Positions 1 to 9,153 of a stretch of 37,048 bases of DNA are shown here, piece after piece; position 1 is the stretch's first letter; every line of letters starts with the position of its first letter. The position numbers and the translations under genes were made by a program. The notes beneath the pieces are model-generated. The model worked only from the letters and a program-made list of their open reading frames with translations, was not told the origin of the DNA and did not search any database. This DNA is from Bacteroidota bacterium (GTDB taxonomy: Bacteria; Bacteroidota; Bacteroidia; Flavobacteriales; Schleiferiaceae), in NCBI GenBank assembly GCA_003045825.1, contig PZPA01000005.1, positions 10,709-47,756 of the forward strand, written 5' to 3'.

Positions 1-462
1 TGCAGGAAACCACTGCACCGCTTCCGCACCTTCTGTCGTAGAATAGGTAATACTTACCTCTTTGGAAGCCGGACTAAGGTCATAAACGATCAAAGCAGAA
101 CCCAACAAATCGTCTTCCGCCCCAAAGCTCCATTGTGCTTCTTGTCCGTCCAATAGGACCGATTCAATCTGAAGTGCTTTTGTATCAAAAACCACCTGAT
201 CCCCGTGGGCTTCGGATAACGTCCAAACCGCCGTCGCATGAATCTCTTGGGCATCAAAATCTACCTCAGCATCCCACTCCAAATGGGTTACTGTCGCCTC
301 TGGCGAACTAAAGCTGTGTGGATCTACGAACAGTTCCGCACGAAGCGTCGTATCCCCAATCATTGTCGGTCGTTCTACAGTCGTTGAATCAACAACCGTG
401 GAGGGCTGGCAACTAAAAAAGGTGGCTGATGCTAAAAATGCTACGAAAAAGCGGTTCTTCAT
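1..462 (-). CDS. M1-family metallopeptidase (leukotriene A4 hydrolase/aminopeptidase-like), N-terminal part, truncated by window edge
   Basis: Open frame on the minus strand from ATG at 462 to base 1, absent from the ORF track because no stop lies in the window. My translation starts MKNRFFVAFLASATFFSCQPSTVVDSTTVERPTMIGDTTLRAELFVDPHSFSSPEATVTHLEWDAEVDFDAQEIHATAVW. It has a lipobox-like FFSC and an M1 N-domain pattern (DPHSxxxPxxxxVTHLxWDxxVDF). Confidence 0.75.
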   Translation of the reverse strand, partial: MKNRFFVAFLASATFFSCQPSTVVDSTTVERPTMIGDTTLRAELFVDPHSFSSPEATVTHLEWDAEVDFDAQEIHATAVWTLSEAHGDQVVFDTKALQIESVLLDGQEAQWSFGAEDDLLGSALIVYDLSPASKEVSITYSTTEGAEAVQWFPA

Positions 463-506
463 TCTTCTCATTTTATGTACTTTTCGAAAAAGTGAATATA
501 CCGAAC

Positions 507-863
507 ATGAGACAAAAACCTGGACTTCTTTCTAGACTTGTTGTGAGCTCCATCGCCGTTTTCTTGGCCGATTGGATACTTCCCGGTGTCAGCATAAGTA
601 GTTTTTCGACCGCCGTTGGCGTCGCCATCATTCTAGGTCTTCTAAACGCTACTTTGAAACCACTGCTGATCATCATCACCATACCCCTCACGTTTATGAG
701 TTTGGGACTCTTCTTATTGGTGATCAATGCTATTATTATTGGGGTAGCAGACCAATGGATCGATGGTCTAGAAGTCGCAAGCGTGTGGACGGCAATTCTG
801 TTCAGTTTGCTCGTCTCAACCATCAGTTCTTGGATGTACCGGTATGGAGAGCGTAAGGGCTAA
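507..863 (+). CDS. Phage holin family 4 / YvlD-like small membrane protein (PF04020-type)
   Basis: Part of ORF 429..863. The likely start is internal Met27 (MRQKPGLLSRLVVSSIAVFLADWILPGVSI). Hydrophobic helices and the NATLKPLLIIITIPLTFMSLGLFLLVINAII motif are typical of PF04020. Confidence 0.8.
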   Translation: MRQKPGLLSRLVVSSIAVFLADWILPGVSISSFSTAVGVAIILGLLNATLKPLLIIITIPLTFMSLGLFLLVINAIIIGVADQWIDGLEVASVWTAILFSLLVSTISSWMYRYGERKG

Positions 864-1648
864 AGCACTTTTTTATCCCAGTGTGCCGTAATACCGAAAG
901 TGCTCGATGCCAATGCTAGGAAACTGGGTGTTGCATCGCTTAAATAATAAGTCGTGGTCCCCGATCCTTCAATAGCAGCACCACAGGCCGTAACGACGGC
1001 TTCTGCCACTATAGCGGGTGCATCAATCCAATCCACACCGGGGCGTAATTTCGCTGCCGCCTCGCGCAAAAGCGGGTAATGCGTACAACCTGGAACTATA
1101 GCTTCAATACCTTCGAGTGTAGGGTCGTTCAAATAGTGTTCAAGTACACTTATTTCAATCCCCGTACCCAAAAAGCCGTCTTCAATTAACGGCACCAGCA
1201 ATGGCGTGGGTAACGCAATCAATTCATGAGCTACCCTCAAAGCGTCTAAGCGCTTGGTATAGGCGCCGCTGCGAACCGTTGCGCGTGTACCTAATAAGGC
1301 CGTCTTGCGCTGAGGCCCTTGCGCTAATGACGCAACAACGGGATCAATCACATTGATAAAGGTCAAATCTGGAAAGGATTCTTCGAGCATCGTACCTGCC
1401 GCAGCACTCGCGCTGTTACAAGCAATAACAATCACATCACAACCTTCAGCGGCTAAGAAGCCCACAATCTCTCGACTGAAAGCTCCAATAGCTTCGTCAC
1501 TTTTATCACCGTACGGCAGGTGCAAAGTATCACCATAGTACACCTTATCTACCTGAGGCAATTTTTCTTCCAGTGCACGGAGCACTGTAAGTCCGCCCAA
1601 GCCGCTGTCAAATAACCCTATTTTGCGTTGCTTCTTCACAGCACGCAA
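860..1648 (-). CDS. murI: Glutamate racemase
   Basis: GLFDSGLGGLTVLRAL, ACNSASAAAG and PGCTHYPLL motifs. The start codon is TTG at 1648 or GTG at 1639; there is no ATG. Confidence 0.93.
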   Translation of the reverse strand: MRAVKKQRKIGLFDSGLGGLTVLRALEEKLPQVDKVYYGDTLHLPYGDKSDEAIGAFSREIVGFLAAEGCDVIVIACNSASAAAGTMLEESFPDLTFINVIDPVVASLAQGPQRKTALLGTRATVRSGAYTKRLDALRVAHELIALPTPLLVPLIEDGFLGTGIEISVLEHYLNDPTLEGIEAIVPGCTHYPLLREAAAKLRPGVDWIDAPAIVAEAVVTACGAAIEGSGTTTYYLSDATPSFLALASSTFGITAHWDKKVL

Positions 1649-1660
1649 AATACCAAATAA

Positions 1661-1695
1661 AAAGCCCCCCGCGAGCTGCGCTCGCGGGGGGCTTT
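1661..1695. terminator. 15-bp perfect hairpin with A/T flanks, between skp-like gene and murI
   Basis: AAAGCCCCCCGCGAG (1661-1675), loop CTGCG, CTCGCGGGGGGCTTT (1681-1695). A/T runs on both sides. Confidence 0.85.
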
Positions 1696-1713
1696 AAAAA
1701 AATTTCGTTCAGC

Positions 1714-2223
1714 CTAGTTTATGCCCAACTCCGCTTTCACCAACGGAAGGATATCCTCACCACCGTCAAGGTAAATCACTACTGCTTTTGAGGCAGAAGC
1801 GTCAAGGATGTAAGTAAAACCGTTCGCTGAAGCTACTTTTTCAACTGCAGCTTGTGCTTTTTCACTAATAGGCAACATCAAGTCCATTTGCTTGCGCTGT
1901 AGCTCTTGCTGCGCACTTTGGTTGAACTGCTGGATACGCTGACCCATGGTCTGCAACTCCTCATTTTCCTTCTGAAGGCGCAATTCTGTCCAAGTATCCA
2001 TATTGGCTTGAGCATTTTGCAATTTCGTCATGTACTCTTCCTGCATGGCGGTAGCATCGCTTTCCAATTGGCCCGCATATTTCTGAATTTCAGCTTCTGC
2101 AGCCTTGTATTCCGGCATTACGGAGATCAATTCGTCTACATTAATGTGACCTACTTTTTGCTGGGCAACTGTGGTTCCTGCGAAGCCTAAGGTCAAGGCG
2201 ATGGCGAGTAATACTCTTTTCAT
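1714..2223 (-). CDS. OmpH/Skp family periplasmic chaperone
   Basis: Signal peptide followed by VGHINVDELISVMPEYKAAEAEIQKYA, a coiled-coil region and YILDASASKAVVIYLDGGEDI; typical OmpH family. Confidence 0.9.
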   Translation of the reverse strand: MKRVLLAIALTLGFAGTTVAQQKVGHINVDELISVMPEYKAAEAEIQKYAGQLESDATAMQEEYMTKLQNAQANMDTWTELRLQKENEELQTMGQRIQQFNQSAQQELQRKQMDLMLPISEKAQAAVEKVASANGFTYILDASASKAVVIYLDGGEDILPLVKAELGIN

Positions 2224-2234
2224 TTTCTGTTGAT

Positions 2235-2738
2235 TTATTTCTTTAAACTATTCAAAACTTCCTCACTGTAGTCCTTCTCCTTTTCAACGAAGAGTACACC
2301 ACTTTGAGCACTTTTATCCAGGACCAGTTCCAATTTACGCTTCTGGGCCAATGCCTGAACCGCACCAAAAACCTTGTCCTGAATGGGCTGAACCAGCTGC
2401 GTACGCTTTTCAAAAAGCATGCCTTCCGGTCCAAAATATTTCTGTTGCAAAGCAAGCACTTCTTCAGCTTTCTGCACAATAGCTGCTTCGCGTTTTTCTA
2501 ATTTTTCTGGTGAAAGCAATATTTGCTCTGCCGCCAAGGCATCTTTTAAGCTCTGTAGATCACTTTGCAACGCACTAACCTCACCGGCCCATTGCGTACT
2601 CAACTGGTCTACCTGGGCTTTTGCCTGGGCATATTCAGGTAGATTCTTCAAGATGTAATCGGTATCAACAACACCATAACGCTGTGCGAGAAGCGAAGTT
2701 GAAAAGAGTACAGCAAGTAATAATCCTATTTTTCTCAC
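2235..2738 (-). CDS. OmpH/Skp family periplasmic chaperone
   Basis: ORF 2235..2756. The likely start is GTG at 2738 (VRKIGLLLAVLFSTSLLAQRYGVVDTDYILKNLPEYAQA), since the TTG at 2756 directly abuts the bamA stop. OmpH pattern and tandem with the second OmpH gene. Confidence 0.88.
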   Translation of the reverse strand: MRKIGLLLAVLFSTSLLAQRYGVVDTDYILKNLPEYAQAKAQVDQLSTQWAGEVSALQSDLQSLKDALAAEQILLSPEKLEKREAAIVQKAEEVLALQQKYFGPEGMLFEKRTQLVQPIQDKVFGAVQALAQKRKLELVLDKSAQSGVLFVEKEKDYSEEVLNSLKK

Positions 2739-2756
2739 GGCTTGAAGGTACTTCAA

Positions 2757-5225
2757 TTAGAACTGTTGTCCAATGATGAAATGCGTCTGCCAACCGCTTG
2801 CCGTTGCGCCATTTGGCTCAGGGTCAAATCCGTAAGCAACATCCACTCCCATCAATCCAAACATAGGCATGTAAATGCGCAAACCGGCACCGGCACTACG
2901 TTTCAAATTAAACGCACGGTAGTCCCAGAAATTATCGTAGTTATTTCCACCTTCCATGAAAATCAGAGGGAAAACTTGCGCCGACGGATTGTTGGCAATG
3001 ATGTAGCGCATTTCAAAGACGTATTTGTTGTAGAGTGCACCACCACCACCTGGAGTAATGGAGTTGTTGGTGTAGCCACGAAGACCTATGATTTCACGAC
3101 CGTCGATGACAAAATTGGCCAATCCGTCCCCACCTACATAGAAGCGCTCAAACGGCGGCAAACCTAAGTCCTTGTTGTAGCTGCCTAGATAACCAAATTC
3201 CCCGTGAGTGCGAATGACAAACTTCGAAGTGATCGGTGCGAACCAATCCGCATTCAATTTCCATTTGTGGTATTCTACTAATTTAAACCGCTCCTCCGAA
3301 GAAAGGCTTTTGTAATCAATGTCGTCACGCAATAGGCTGAACGGCGGGGTCAATTCTGCAGCGAAACTGATTTGAGAACCGCGTGTCGGGAATATAGGCA
3401 CATCCGTATTGTTACGTCCCAACGTAAATTTATAATTCACATTGTTTGAAATCCCCTTGTTGTAATTCAAGAACCCAGTCGGGAAGTTGTTCAAATTAAA
3501 GCGACGGAATTCCAATCCTTGGTACAAGGTGAAATAATCGTCCGGCCACTTCAAACGTTGGCCCAAACCAAAGTTAATACCCGTAATTAATAAACTCTGA
3601 CGGTTGGGATCACTTGCTTGAACCCCGTTGCTCTGAACGTTGTGGTAAATGGTTCCAGTAAAGCTGTTCGGCTTCTTTCCACCCAACCAAGGTTCCGTAA
3701 AAGAGGCATTGTAGCTCTGGAAATACAATCCGTTCGACTGCGCACGAATATTAATAGTCTGTCCATCACCGGTAGGAAGGGGCTGCCAAGCACGCTTATT
3801 ACCTACGTTTTTCGCTGAGAAATTGTTGAAGTTCAAACCAAGCGTACCGACCACACGGTTGGCACCCCACCCACCTTGTAATTCAAGCTGAGAGGTCGAT
3901 TTTTCAACTACCGTATATTCAAGATCTACCGTTCCTGTTTGTGGGTCAGGCACTGGATTTACACCAATCTGTGTTTGATCGAAATACCCCAATTGCGACA
4001 ATTCACGAATGGTACGCTGAATCATTGCCTTTGAAAACAGATCCCCAGGTCGTGTTCTCACCTCGCGGTAAATGACGTGATCGTTCGTGCGCTCGTTACC
4101 GGTGATGCTCACCTTGCGAATGGTCGCCTGACGACCTTCTTGAATCCGAACTTCCACATCAATCGTGTCGTTCTGAACGTTTTTTTCTATCGGTACAACC
4201 TGTGAGAAGAGGTAACCATTGTTCAAATAAATGGACGCGACATCGTTTCCGTTTGGATCAAAACTAACCCGTTCGTTCAAATGCTGACTGTCGTAAATAT
4301 CGCCGCGATTGATCTTGAGAATGCTACGTAACAAGGGCGTATCGTATTTCGTGTTCCCAACGAACGTGATGTCTCCAAAGTAATACTTGCGGCCCTCTTC
4401 AAGCGTTATTTCAATGTTGATGAGTTCCTCATCAATGCGGTAATTTGTATCGCGAATGATACGGGCATCACGGTAGCCCATACTGTTGTATTTCGCCACC
4501 AAAGCACGCATGTCTTCGCTGTATTCTTTTTTCCGAAGTTTCGACACCTTAAAGATTGCCTTACCCTTCATCTTGGTGTTCTTCATTGCTTTTAGGAGCA
4601 CCTTGTCCGAGACCGATTCATTTCCAACAAAGACGATTTCACCAATTTTAACACGCGAACCAGGCTTTACTCGGAATCCTAGAATAACCGCGTTGTTGAA
4701 AGAAGAATCGCGTTCTTGGGTAATATCGACCGTTGCGTTGAGATATCCTTTTTCACGGAAATAGGATTGAATTTTATTGCGGCTCATCACCACCAAGTTC
4801 TCGTTCACTACTTTTCCAGCGCGCAAATCCAACTCTTCACGGATGTCGTCTTTCCAAGACTTTTTAACGCCCGTAATGAAGTATTTACTCATTTTCGGCA
4901 ATTCCTGTAAGCGAATGTCGAGATATACTTTACGCCCACTCTTGTTCACCACACTGAAGGTAATGTTCTCAAAAAGTTGCTGGCGCCATAGCGTACGAAT
5001 AGCGTCTGAAATCTTAGGGTCTGGGAACTGGATGTTATCGCCAACACGAATGTTGGTCAACATAATCACCACATTTGGATCTAAATCCTGTGCGCCGCTT
5101 ACCGTAATTCCGGCGACCTCGTAATCAATTCCTGGAATGAGGCCAAAATCACCGTTTTGAACCACTTGCGCCGTGGTCGTAAAAGAAACGAGAGTGAGTA
5201 AAAGTGCCCAAAGGGTATTCTTCAT
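2757..5225 (-). CDS. bamA: Outer membrane protein assembly factor BamA
   Basis: 822 aa with signal peptide, repeated POTRA-like segments (e.g. YYFGDITFVGNTKYDTPLLRSILKINRGDIYD), a C-terminal barrel with RGYTNNSITPGGG and a terminal aromatic residue (GQQF). Confidence 0.95.
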   Translation of the reverse strand: MKNTLWALLLTLVSFTTTAQVVQNGDFGLIPGIDYEVAGITVSGAQDLDPNVVIMLTNIRVGDNIQFPDPKISDAIRTLWRQQLFENITFSVVNKSGRKVYLDIRLQELPKMSKYFITGVKKSWKDDIREELDLRAGKVVNENLVVMSRNKIQSYFREKGYLNATVDITQERDSSFNNAVILGFRVKPGSRVKIGEIVFVGNESVSDKVLLKAMKNTKMKGKAIFKVSKLRKKEYSEDMRALVAKYNSMGYRDARIIRDTNYRIDEELINIEITLEEGRKYYFGDITFVGNTKYDTPLLRSILKINRGDIYDSQHLNERVSFDPNGNDVASIYLNNGYLFSQVVPIEKNVQNDTIDVEVRIQEGRQATIRKVSITGNERTNDHVIYREVRTRPGDLFSKAMIQRTIRELSQLGYFDQTQIGVNPVPDPQTGTVDLEYTVVEKSTSQLELQGGWGANRVVGTLGLNFNNFSAKNVGNKRAWQPLPTGDGQTINIRAQSNGLYFQSYNASFTEPWLGGKKPNSFTGTIYHNVQSNGVQASDPNRQSLLITGINFGLGQRLKWPDDYFTLYQGLEFRRFNLNNFPTGFLNYNKGISNNVNYKFTLGRNNTDVPIFPTRGSQISFAAELTPPFSLLRDDIDYKSLSSEERFKLVEYHKWKLNADWFAPITSKFVIRTHGEFGYLGSYNKDLGLPPFERFYVGGDGLANFVIDGREIIGLRGYTNNSITPGGGGALYNKYVFEMRYIIANNPSAQVFPLIFMEGGNNYDNFWDYRAFNLKRSAGAGLRIYMPMFGLMGVDVAYGFDPEPNGATASGWQTHFIIGQQF

Positions 5226-5229
5226 GTCT

Positions 5230-6015
5230 TTATAATGACGTTAACTGTTCTGAGGTTTGTCCAAACCTGCGCTCGCGTTTTTGAAAAGCTGCGATTGCAT
5301 CGTACAAACCGGATGCGTCGAAATCGGGCCATAAAACAGGGGTGAAATACAACTCTGCGTAGGCCAATTGCCATAACAAATAGTTGCTGATTCGTTGCTC
5401 ACCGCTTGTCCTGATCATTAGATCTGGATGCGGCATTCCCGCCGTAAACAAATACTGTTCTACAGACGCTTCTGTTATATCTGCAGGATCTATACTTCCT
5501 TCAGCTACTTTTTGAGCAATCTTACGTATGGCTTGCACCATTTCATCCTGTGAGCCGTAACTCAAAGCAAGCGTCAAAGTTAATCCATCATTCTTTGCCG
5601 TAGCCTGAATTACAGACATTAACTTTTTATTTGCTTTTGGGGGTAAGGTGTCTAGATTGCCAATGGAACAGAGGCGAACGTTATTGTCCATTAATGTAGG
5701 TAATTCCTTTTCTAGGGCGGACATCAGGATATTCATTAACGCATCTACCTCCGCCTTTGGTCGGTTCCAATTTTCGGTAGAGAAGGCATATACCGTAAGG
5801 TAGTTCAAGCCTAATTCCGCTGAAGCGGTGGTGATTTTTCGCAATGCCTCGACCCCTACTTCGTGACCGCGTACACGCGACATAAAGCCCTGCTGCTTCG
5901 CCCAGCGACCGTTGCCGTCCATAATGACAGCAATATGCTCCGGCATGTGCTTCGGGTCTAAGCCCGCCTTTAGACGATTGGCTTTAAAAACTTTAGAATC
6001 CACTGCAGCGTTCAT
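5230..6015 (-). CDS. uppS: Isoprenyl transferase (undecaprenyl diphosphate synthase)
   Basis: HIAVIMDGNGRWAKQQG, YAFSTENWNRP and DLMIRTSGEQRISNYLLWQLAYAELYF motifs. Confidence 0.97.
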   Translation of the reverse strand: MNAAVDSKVFKANRLKAGLDPKHMPEHIAVIMDGNGRWAKQQGFMSRVRGHEVGVEALRKITTASAELGLNYLTVYAFSTENWNRPKAEVDALMNILMSALEKELPTLMDNNVRLCSIGNLDTLPPKANKKLMSVIQATAKNDGLTLTLALSYGSQDEMVQAIRKIAQKVAEGSIDPADITEASVEQYLFTAGMPHPDLMIRTSGEQRISNYLLWQLAYAELYFTPVLWPDFDASGLYDAIAAFQKRERRFGQTSEQLTSL

Positions 6016-6814
6016 CTCTAGGGCTTAGGTTGTAAAAAATGGTTAGTCCGGCAAAAATAGTCCAATCTCGCTGTTCAGCAGTCCCTCTGGACAATCCATT
6101 TGAATAAGTAACATTTCCGGGGTTAGAAAAGTACGCGGCAACCGCATTTCTTTCTTCCTCTAGGGCTGCTGCATCAACAAAGTCGCCGCTAGTATCGTCC
6201 ATGTAATCTGTCCCGTAACGACGCCAACCTATTTCTGCTGTCATACTGAAATCGCGTCCTAAACTCTGGCGGTAGCCCATGCCAAAGGGTACAGTGAGGG
6301 TCGCATTACCGTAAAACAATTGGTCACTCAAATCCGTCTGCTGCCCCTCTGTCCCTAATTCACGAAGGTTGTGCCATTCGTCCTGATAAAAACCCTGCGG
6401 ATTGTAAAAAGTCAAGCCCAGTCCACCAAATACATAAAAGGACCGTTTGAATTTCGTACCTGTTCCATAAGGCCAGAAATTAAATTCGGTCATGTAGCTG
6501 AATTCCGAGAGCTCTGTGCGGAAGGCAATGTCACGATTTAATTTAAAATCGTCCTTTGCCCAGGCATCAGAAGCGCCTACATAGCCGCGGTAATAATTCA
6601 TTCGCGTGCTCCAGTGCCAATTGTATTGACGACGAATAGTGAGCTGAGCTGCAGGTTGGTTGGGCACGAAGCCGTAGATCCCCTGAGCGTTAGTTCCCAC
6701 GGCGCCAACATCGCCATGAAACAATGTTCCAGAACCGCCTAAACCGAGCTCATAAAATTGGGCATGTAGGAAAGAACTGCAAATAAGCAGGAAGTATAGG
6801 AGTGCCTTTTTCAT
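5993..6814 (-). CDS. DUF6089-type outer membrane protein
   Basis: Signal peptide MKKALLYFLLICSSFLHAQFYELGLGGSGTLFHGDVG and beta-barrel-like aromatic alternation. Position between nadK and uppS is typical of this Bacteroidota family. Confidence 0.75.
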   Translation of the reverse strand: MKKALLYFLLICSSFLHAQFYELGLGGSGTLFHGDVGAVGTNAQGIYGFVPNQPAAQLTIRRQYNWHWSTRMNYYRGYVGASDAWAKDDFKLNRDIAFRTELSEFSYMTEFNFWPYGTGTKFKRSFYVFGGLGLTFYNPQGFYQDEWHNLRELGTEGQQTDLSDQLFYGNATLTVPFGMGYRQSLGRDFSMTAEIGWRRYGTDYMDDTSGDFVDAAALEEERNAVAAYFSNPGNVTYSNGLSRGTAEQRDWTIFAGLTIFYNLSPRDERCSGF

Positions 6815-6817
6815 GTA

Positions 6818-7708
6818 TTAATTTCTGTAATCCAACCCCCAACTCAATTTATTCCGGAGGGTGGACGGGAAATCTTGAAGTTCCGTTTGTACCAATGCGA
6901 TACGAAAGTCTGCCTTTTGAATGAAGAGCTCCGTAGTCGTATCAAAACTGTGAATTCGACTGTCTAGTGAAGTTAAAAATTCGTTTTCTCGACTTTCTAC
7001 GCGTAGGCGAAGGGTATTGTTGTCAGATATAACGAAGGGACGCATAGTCAAATTGTGCGGGGCAATAGGTGTAAGTGCAAAATTTTCACTGTTCGGCATA
7101 ATAATGGGCCCGCCACAGCTTAAACTGTAGCCCGTAGAACCTGTTGGTGTGCTCACAATCAAACCGTCTGCCCAGTAGCTGTTTAAATACGCGCCATTTA
7201 AATACGTATGCACGGTGATCATGCTTGTGGTTTCCTTTCGAGCGATAGTAATTTCATTCAAGGCAAAATTAGGCTTGACAACGCGGTTACAGGATGTGCG
7301 TACCTGCAGCAGGGTGCGGTAGTCCAGTTGAAATCTGCCGCTAAAGAGTGCATCTAAAGATGTTTCTATATTGCTTTTTGCGACGTTCGCAAGAAACCCT
7401 AATCGGCCCATGTTGATACCCAGGATAGGAATATCTTTATTTTGAATCAACACCGTCGCATCGAGAATGGTACCGTCACCGCCCAAGGAAATGAGGAAAT
7501 GAGGATCAAAATTTTCCAATTCTTCTTCGTCCGAAAACGTGGAGAAATGCATTTCAGGAAACTCCTCTGCTTTGATCTCATCGCAAGCGCCAACTAACGT
7601 ATGATAAACAGCGAAGTCTGCACCTTCCTCGACCAATTTCTCCAACACAACCTCCAGGTAGGGAAGGTTTGCGGGCTTTGGCGTGCGTCCGTAGAGTGCT
7701 ATTCTCAT
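6818..7708 (-). CDS. nadK: NAD kinase
   Basis: ISLGGDGTILDATVLIQ, ILGINMGRLGFLA and DGLIVSTPTGSTGYSLSCGGPI motifs. Confidence 0.96.
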   Translation of the reverse strand: MRIALYGRTPKPANLPYLEVVLEKLVEEGADFAVYHTLVGACDEIKAEEFPEMHFSTFSDEEELENFDPHFLISLGGDGTILDATVLIQNKDIPILGINMGRLGFLANVAKSNIETSLDALFSGRFQLDYRTLLQVRTSCNRVVKPNFALNEITIARKETTSMITVHTYLNGAYLNSYWADGLIVSTPTGSTGYSLSCGGPIIMPNSENFALTPIAPHNLTMRPFVISDNNTLRLRVESRENEFLTSLDSRIHSFDTTTELFIQKADFRIALVQTELQDFPSTLRNKLSWGLDYRN

Positions 7709-8373
7709 GAGTACTTCAAATAGTTCATTAAATGGTCGTATCGTTCGCGGTAATCTGCGTCGTACGATTCATCGCCAAAGATACCTTCTATTTCGTACCC
7801 ATAGCGCTGTAAACTCTTGATAATAGGTGCAGTATGCTCTAAATTTAGCTTTAACGTCAACTGCAACGATGTTTCGACGGCTTTATGCGTCATCCAAAGA
7901 CCCAAAAGTTTAGCATCATTGTGCTCGACAGCATGGGCAATTTCCACCAAACTGTACTGTTCCGCAGCAATACTCACTACAAGGATTGCACCGGTTTGAA
8001 GCAATGTAGGCGTTGCTCGGAAAAATTCCAGGATGTCTGATAACAAAAAAGAGTTGATGTAACGTCCAGCAGTGTTGACAACCGGCACCAACGTGATGCG
8101 GTGCTGGGTGCATACTTCCATGACCTCAAAGAAGTGTGCGCCTTCTCTCACATGAGGAAAAAACCCTTGCCGTAAAGTGCTTTTGGCAGGCTGCGTATCG
8201 TCTTCAGATTCGTACAACGCGTCTTCACTCAATAGACCGGCATACAAACCGTCCTTCGTTACTAAGGGCAGGTGGCTAATTTTGAGATCGTCCATGAACT
8301 CCAAAGCCTCAGCCACTGTTGTCTCAGGAAGAATCCCCTTGATGGGTTCGGTATGTAGTGTTTCTTGTAACAT
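7705..8373 (-). CDS. CBS-domain protein with ACT-like C-terminal region
   Basis: ORF 7705..8424. The start is likely Met18 ([42 protein letters not shown]) because the upstream extension covers a promoter motif. Two CBS-like repeats, then an ACT-like segment ([34 protein letters not shown]). Overlaps nadK by ATGA. Confidence 0.85.
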   Translation of the reverse strand: MLQETLHTEPIKGILPETTVAEALEFMDDLKISHLPLVTKDGLYAGLLSEDALYESEDDTQPAKSTLRQGFFPHVREGAHFFEVMEVCTQHRITLVPVVNTAGRYINSFLLSDILEFFRATPTLLQTGAILVVSIAAEQYSLVEIAHAVEHNDAKLLGLWMTHKAVETSLQLTLKLNLEHTAPIIKSLQRYGYEIEGIFGDESYDADYRERYDHLMNYLKYS

Positions 8374-8380
8374 TTCATAA

Positions 8381-8388
8381 CAAACATA
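8381..8388 (-). promoter_or_regulatory. Bacteroidota -7 element TATGTTTG upstream of CBS gene
   Basis: Exact TAnnTTTG on the minus strand, 7 nt before the ATG at 8373. Confidence 0.55.
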
Positions 8389-8399
8389 GCCCTTTTCTT

Positions 8400-8407
8400 T
8401 AGCTTTG
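8400..8407 (+). promoter_or_regulatory. Bacteroidota -7 element TAGCTTTG upstream of pdxJ
   Basis: Exact TAnnTTTG, 5 nt (CCCCC) before the pdxJ ATG at 8413. Confidence 0.55.
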
Positions 8408-8412
8408 CCCCC

Positions 8413-9153
8413 ATGAACGATCACACAAAACTTAGCGTAAATATCAATAAGATTGCCACCCTTCGCAATGCACGTGGCGGGGACGTACCTAATGTCCTAA
8501 AAGTCGCTCTCGATTGCGAGCAGTTTGGAGCGGAGGGTATTACGGTTCACCCTAGACCTGATCAGCGCCACATACGCTACAGTGATGTTGCGGAGTTGGC
8601 CCCTGCGGTAACCACGGAGTTCAACATCGAAGGGTATCCCAATGAAGAATTTATGGCACTTGTGCTTGCGAATCGTCCCGCACAAGTTACGCTTGTTCCA
8701 GACCCTCCCGGTGTTTTGACTTCAAATGCAGGATGGGATGCCATTGGGCACAAAGATCTCCTGACAAAGGTGATCGCAACTTTTAAAGATGCCGGTATTC
8801 GTACGTCCATATTTATTGAAACGGATCACGAACAAATTGCAGCGGCAAAAGCTACGGGTACAGATCGTATAGAATTGTATACCGAAGCCTATGCAACAGG
8901 CTATTTGCACGATAGAGATGCCGCCGTTGCGCCTTTTGTAAGTAGCGCTGCCTTTGCGAAAAGTATTGGCCTGGGAGTGAATGCAGGTCATGATCTTAGC
9001 TTAGAGAACCTCAGCTTTTTCGCCCAAAAGCTCCACGGAAACTTAGATGAGGTAAGCATTGGACACGCATTGATTTCAGATGCGCTTTATTTAGGTCTTC
9101 ACAATACCATTCAACAATACCGAAATTGTCTGAATCCTGCAGCATGGAAGTAG
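8413..9153 (+). CDS. pdxJ: Pyridoxine 5'-phosphate synthase
   Basis: [34 protein letters not shown] and [14 protein letters not shown] motifs. Confidence 0.96.
   Translation: MNDHTKLSVNINKIATLRNARGGDVPNVLKVALDCEQFGAEGITVHPRPDQRHIRYSDVAELAPAVTTEFNIEGYPNEEFMALVLANRPAQVTLVPDPPGVLTSNAGWDAIGHKDLLTKVIATFKDAGIRTSIFIETDHEQIAAAKATGTDRIELYTEAYATGYLHDRDAAVAPFVSSAAFAKSIGLGVNAGHDLSLENLSFFAQKLHGNLDEVSIGHALISDALYLGLHNTIQQYRNCLNPAAWK

Noticed and set aside
478-491. Imperfect palindrome ACTTTTCGAAAAAGT and near -7 motif TACTTTTC upstream of the PF04020 gene
   Set aside because: Short, AT-rich and imperfect; could be part of a promoter but not distinguishable from chance.
473-823. 116-aa minus-strand ORF opposite the PF04020 gene
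   Set aside because: Shadow ORF inside a well-supported membrane protein gene; no recognisable domain.
1906-2190. 94-aa plus-strand ORF opposite the skp-like gene
   Set aside because: Antisense to a clear OmpH family gene; composition reflects the opposite strand.
2742-3167. 141-aa plus-strand ORF opposite bamA
   Set aside because: Shadow ORF of the BamA C-terminal barrel; no own start context or family motif.
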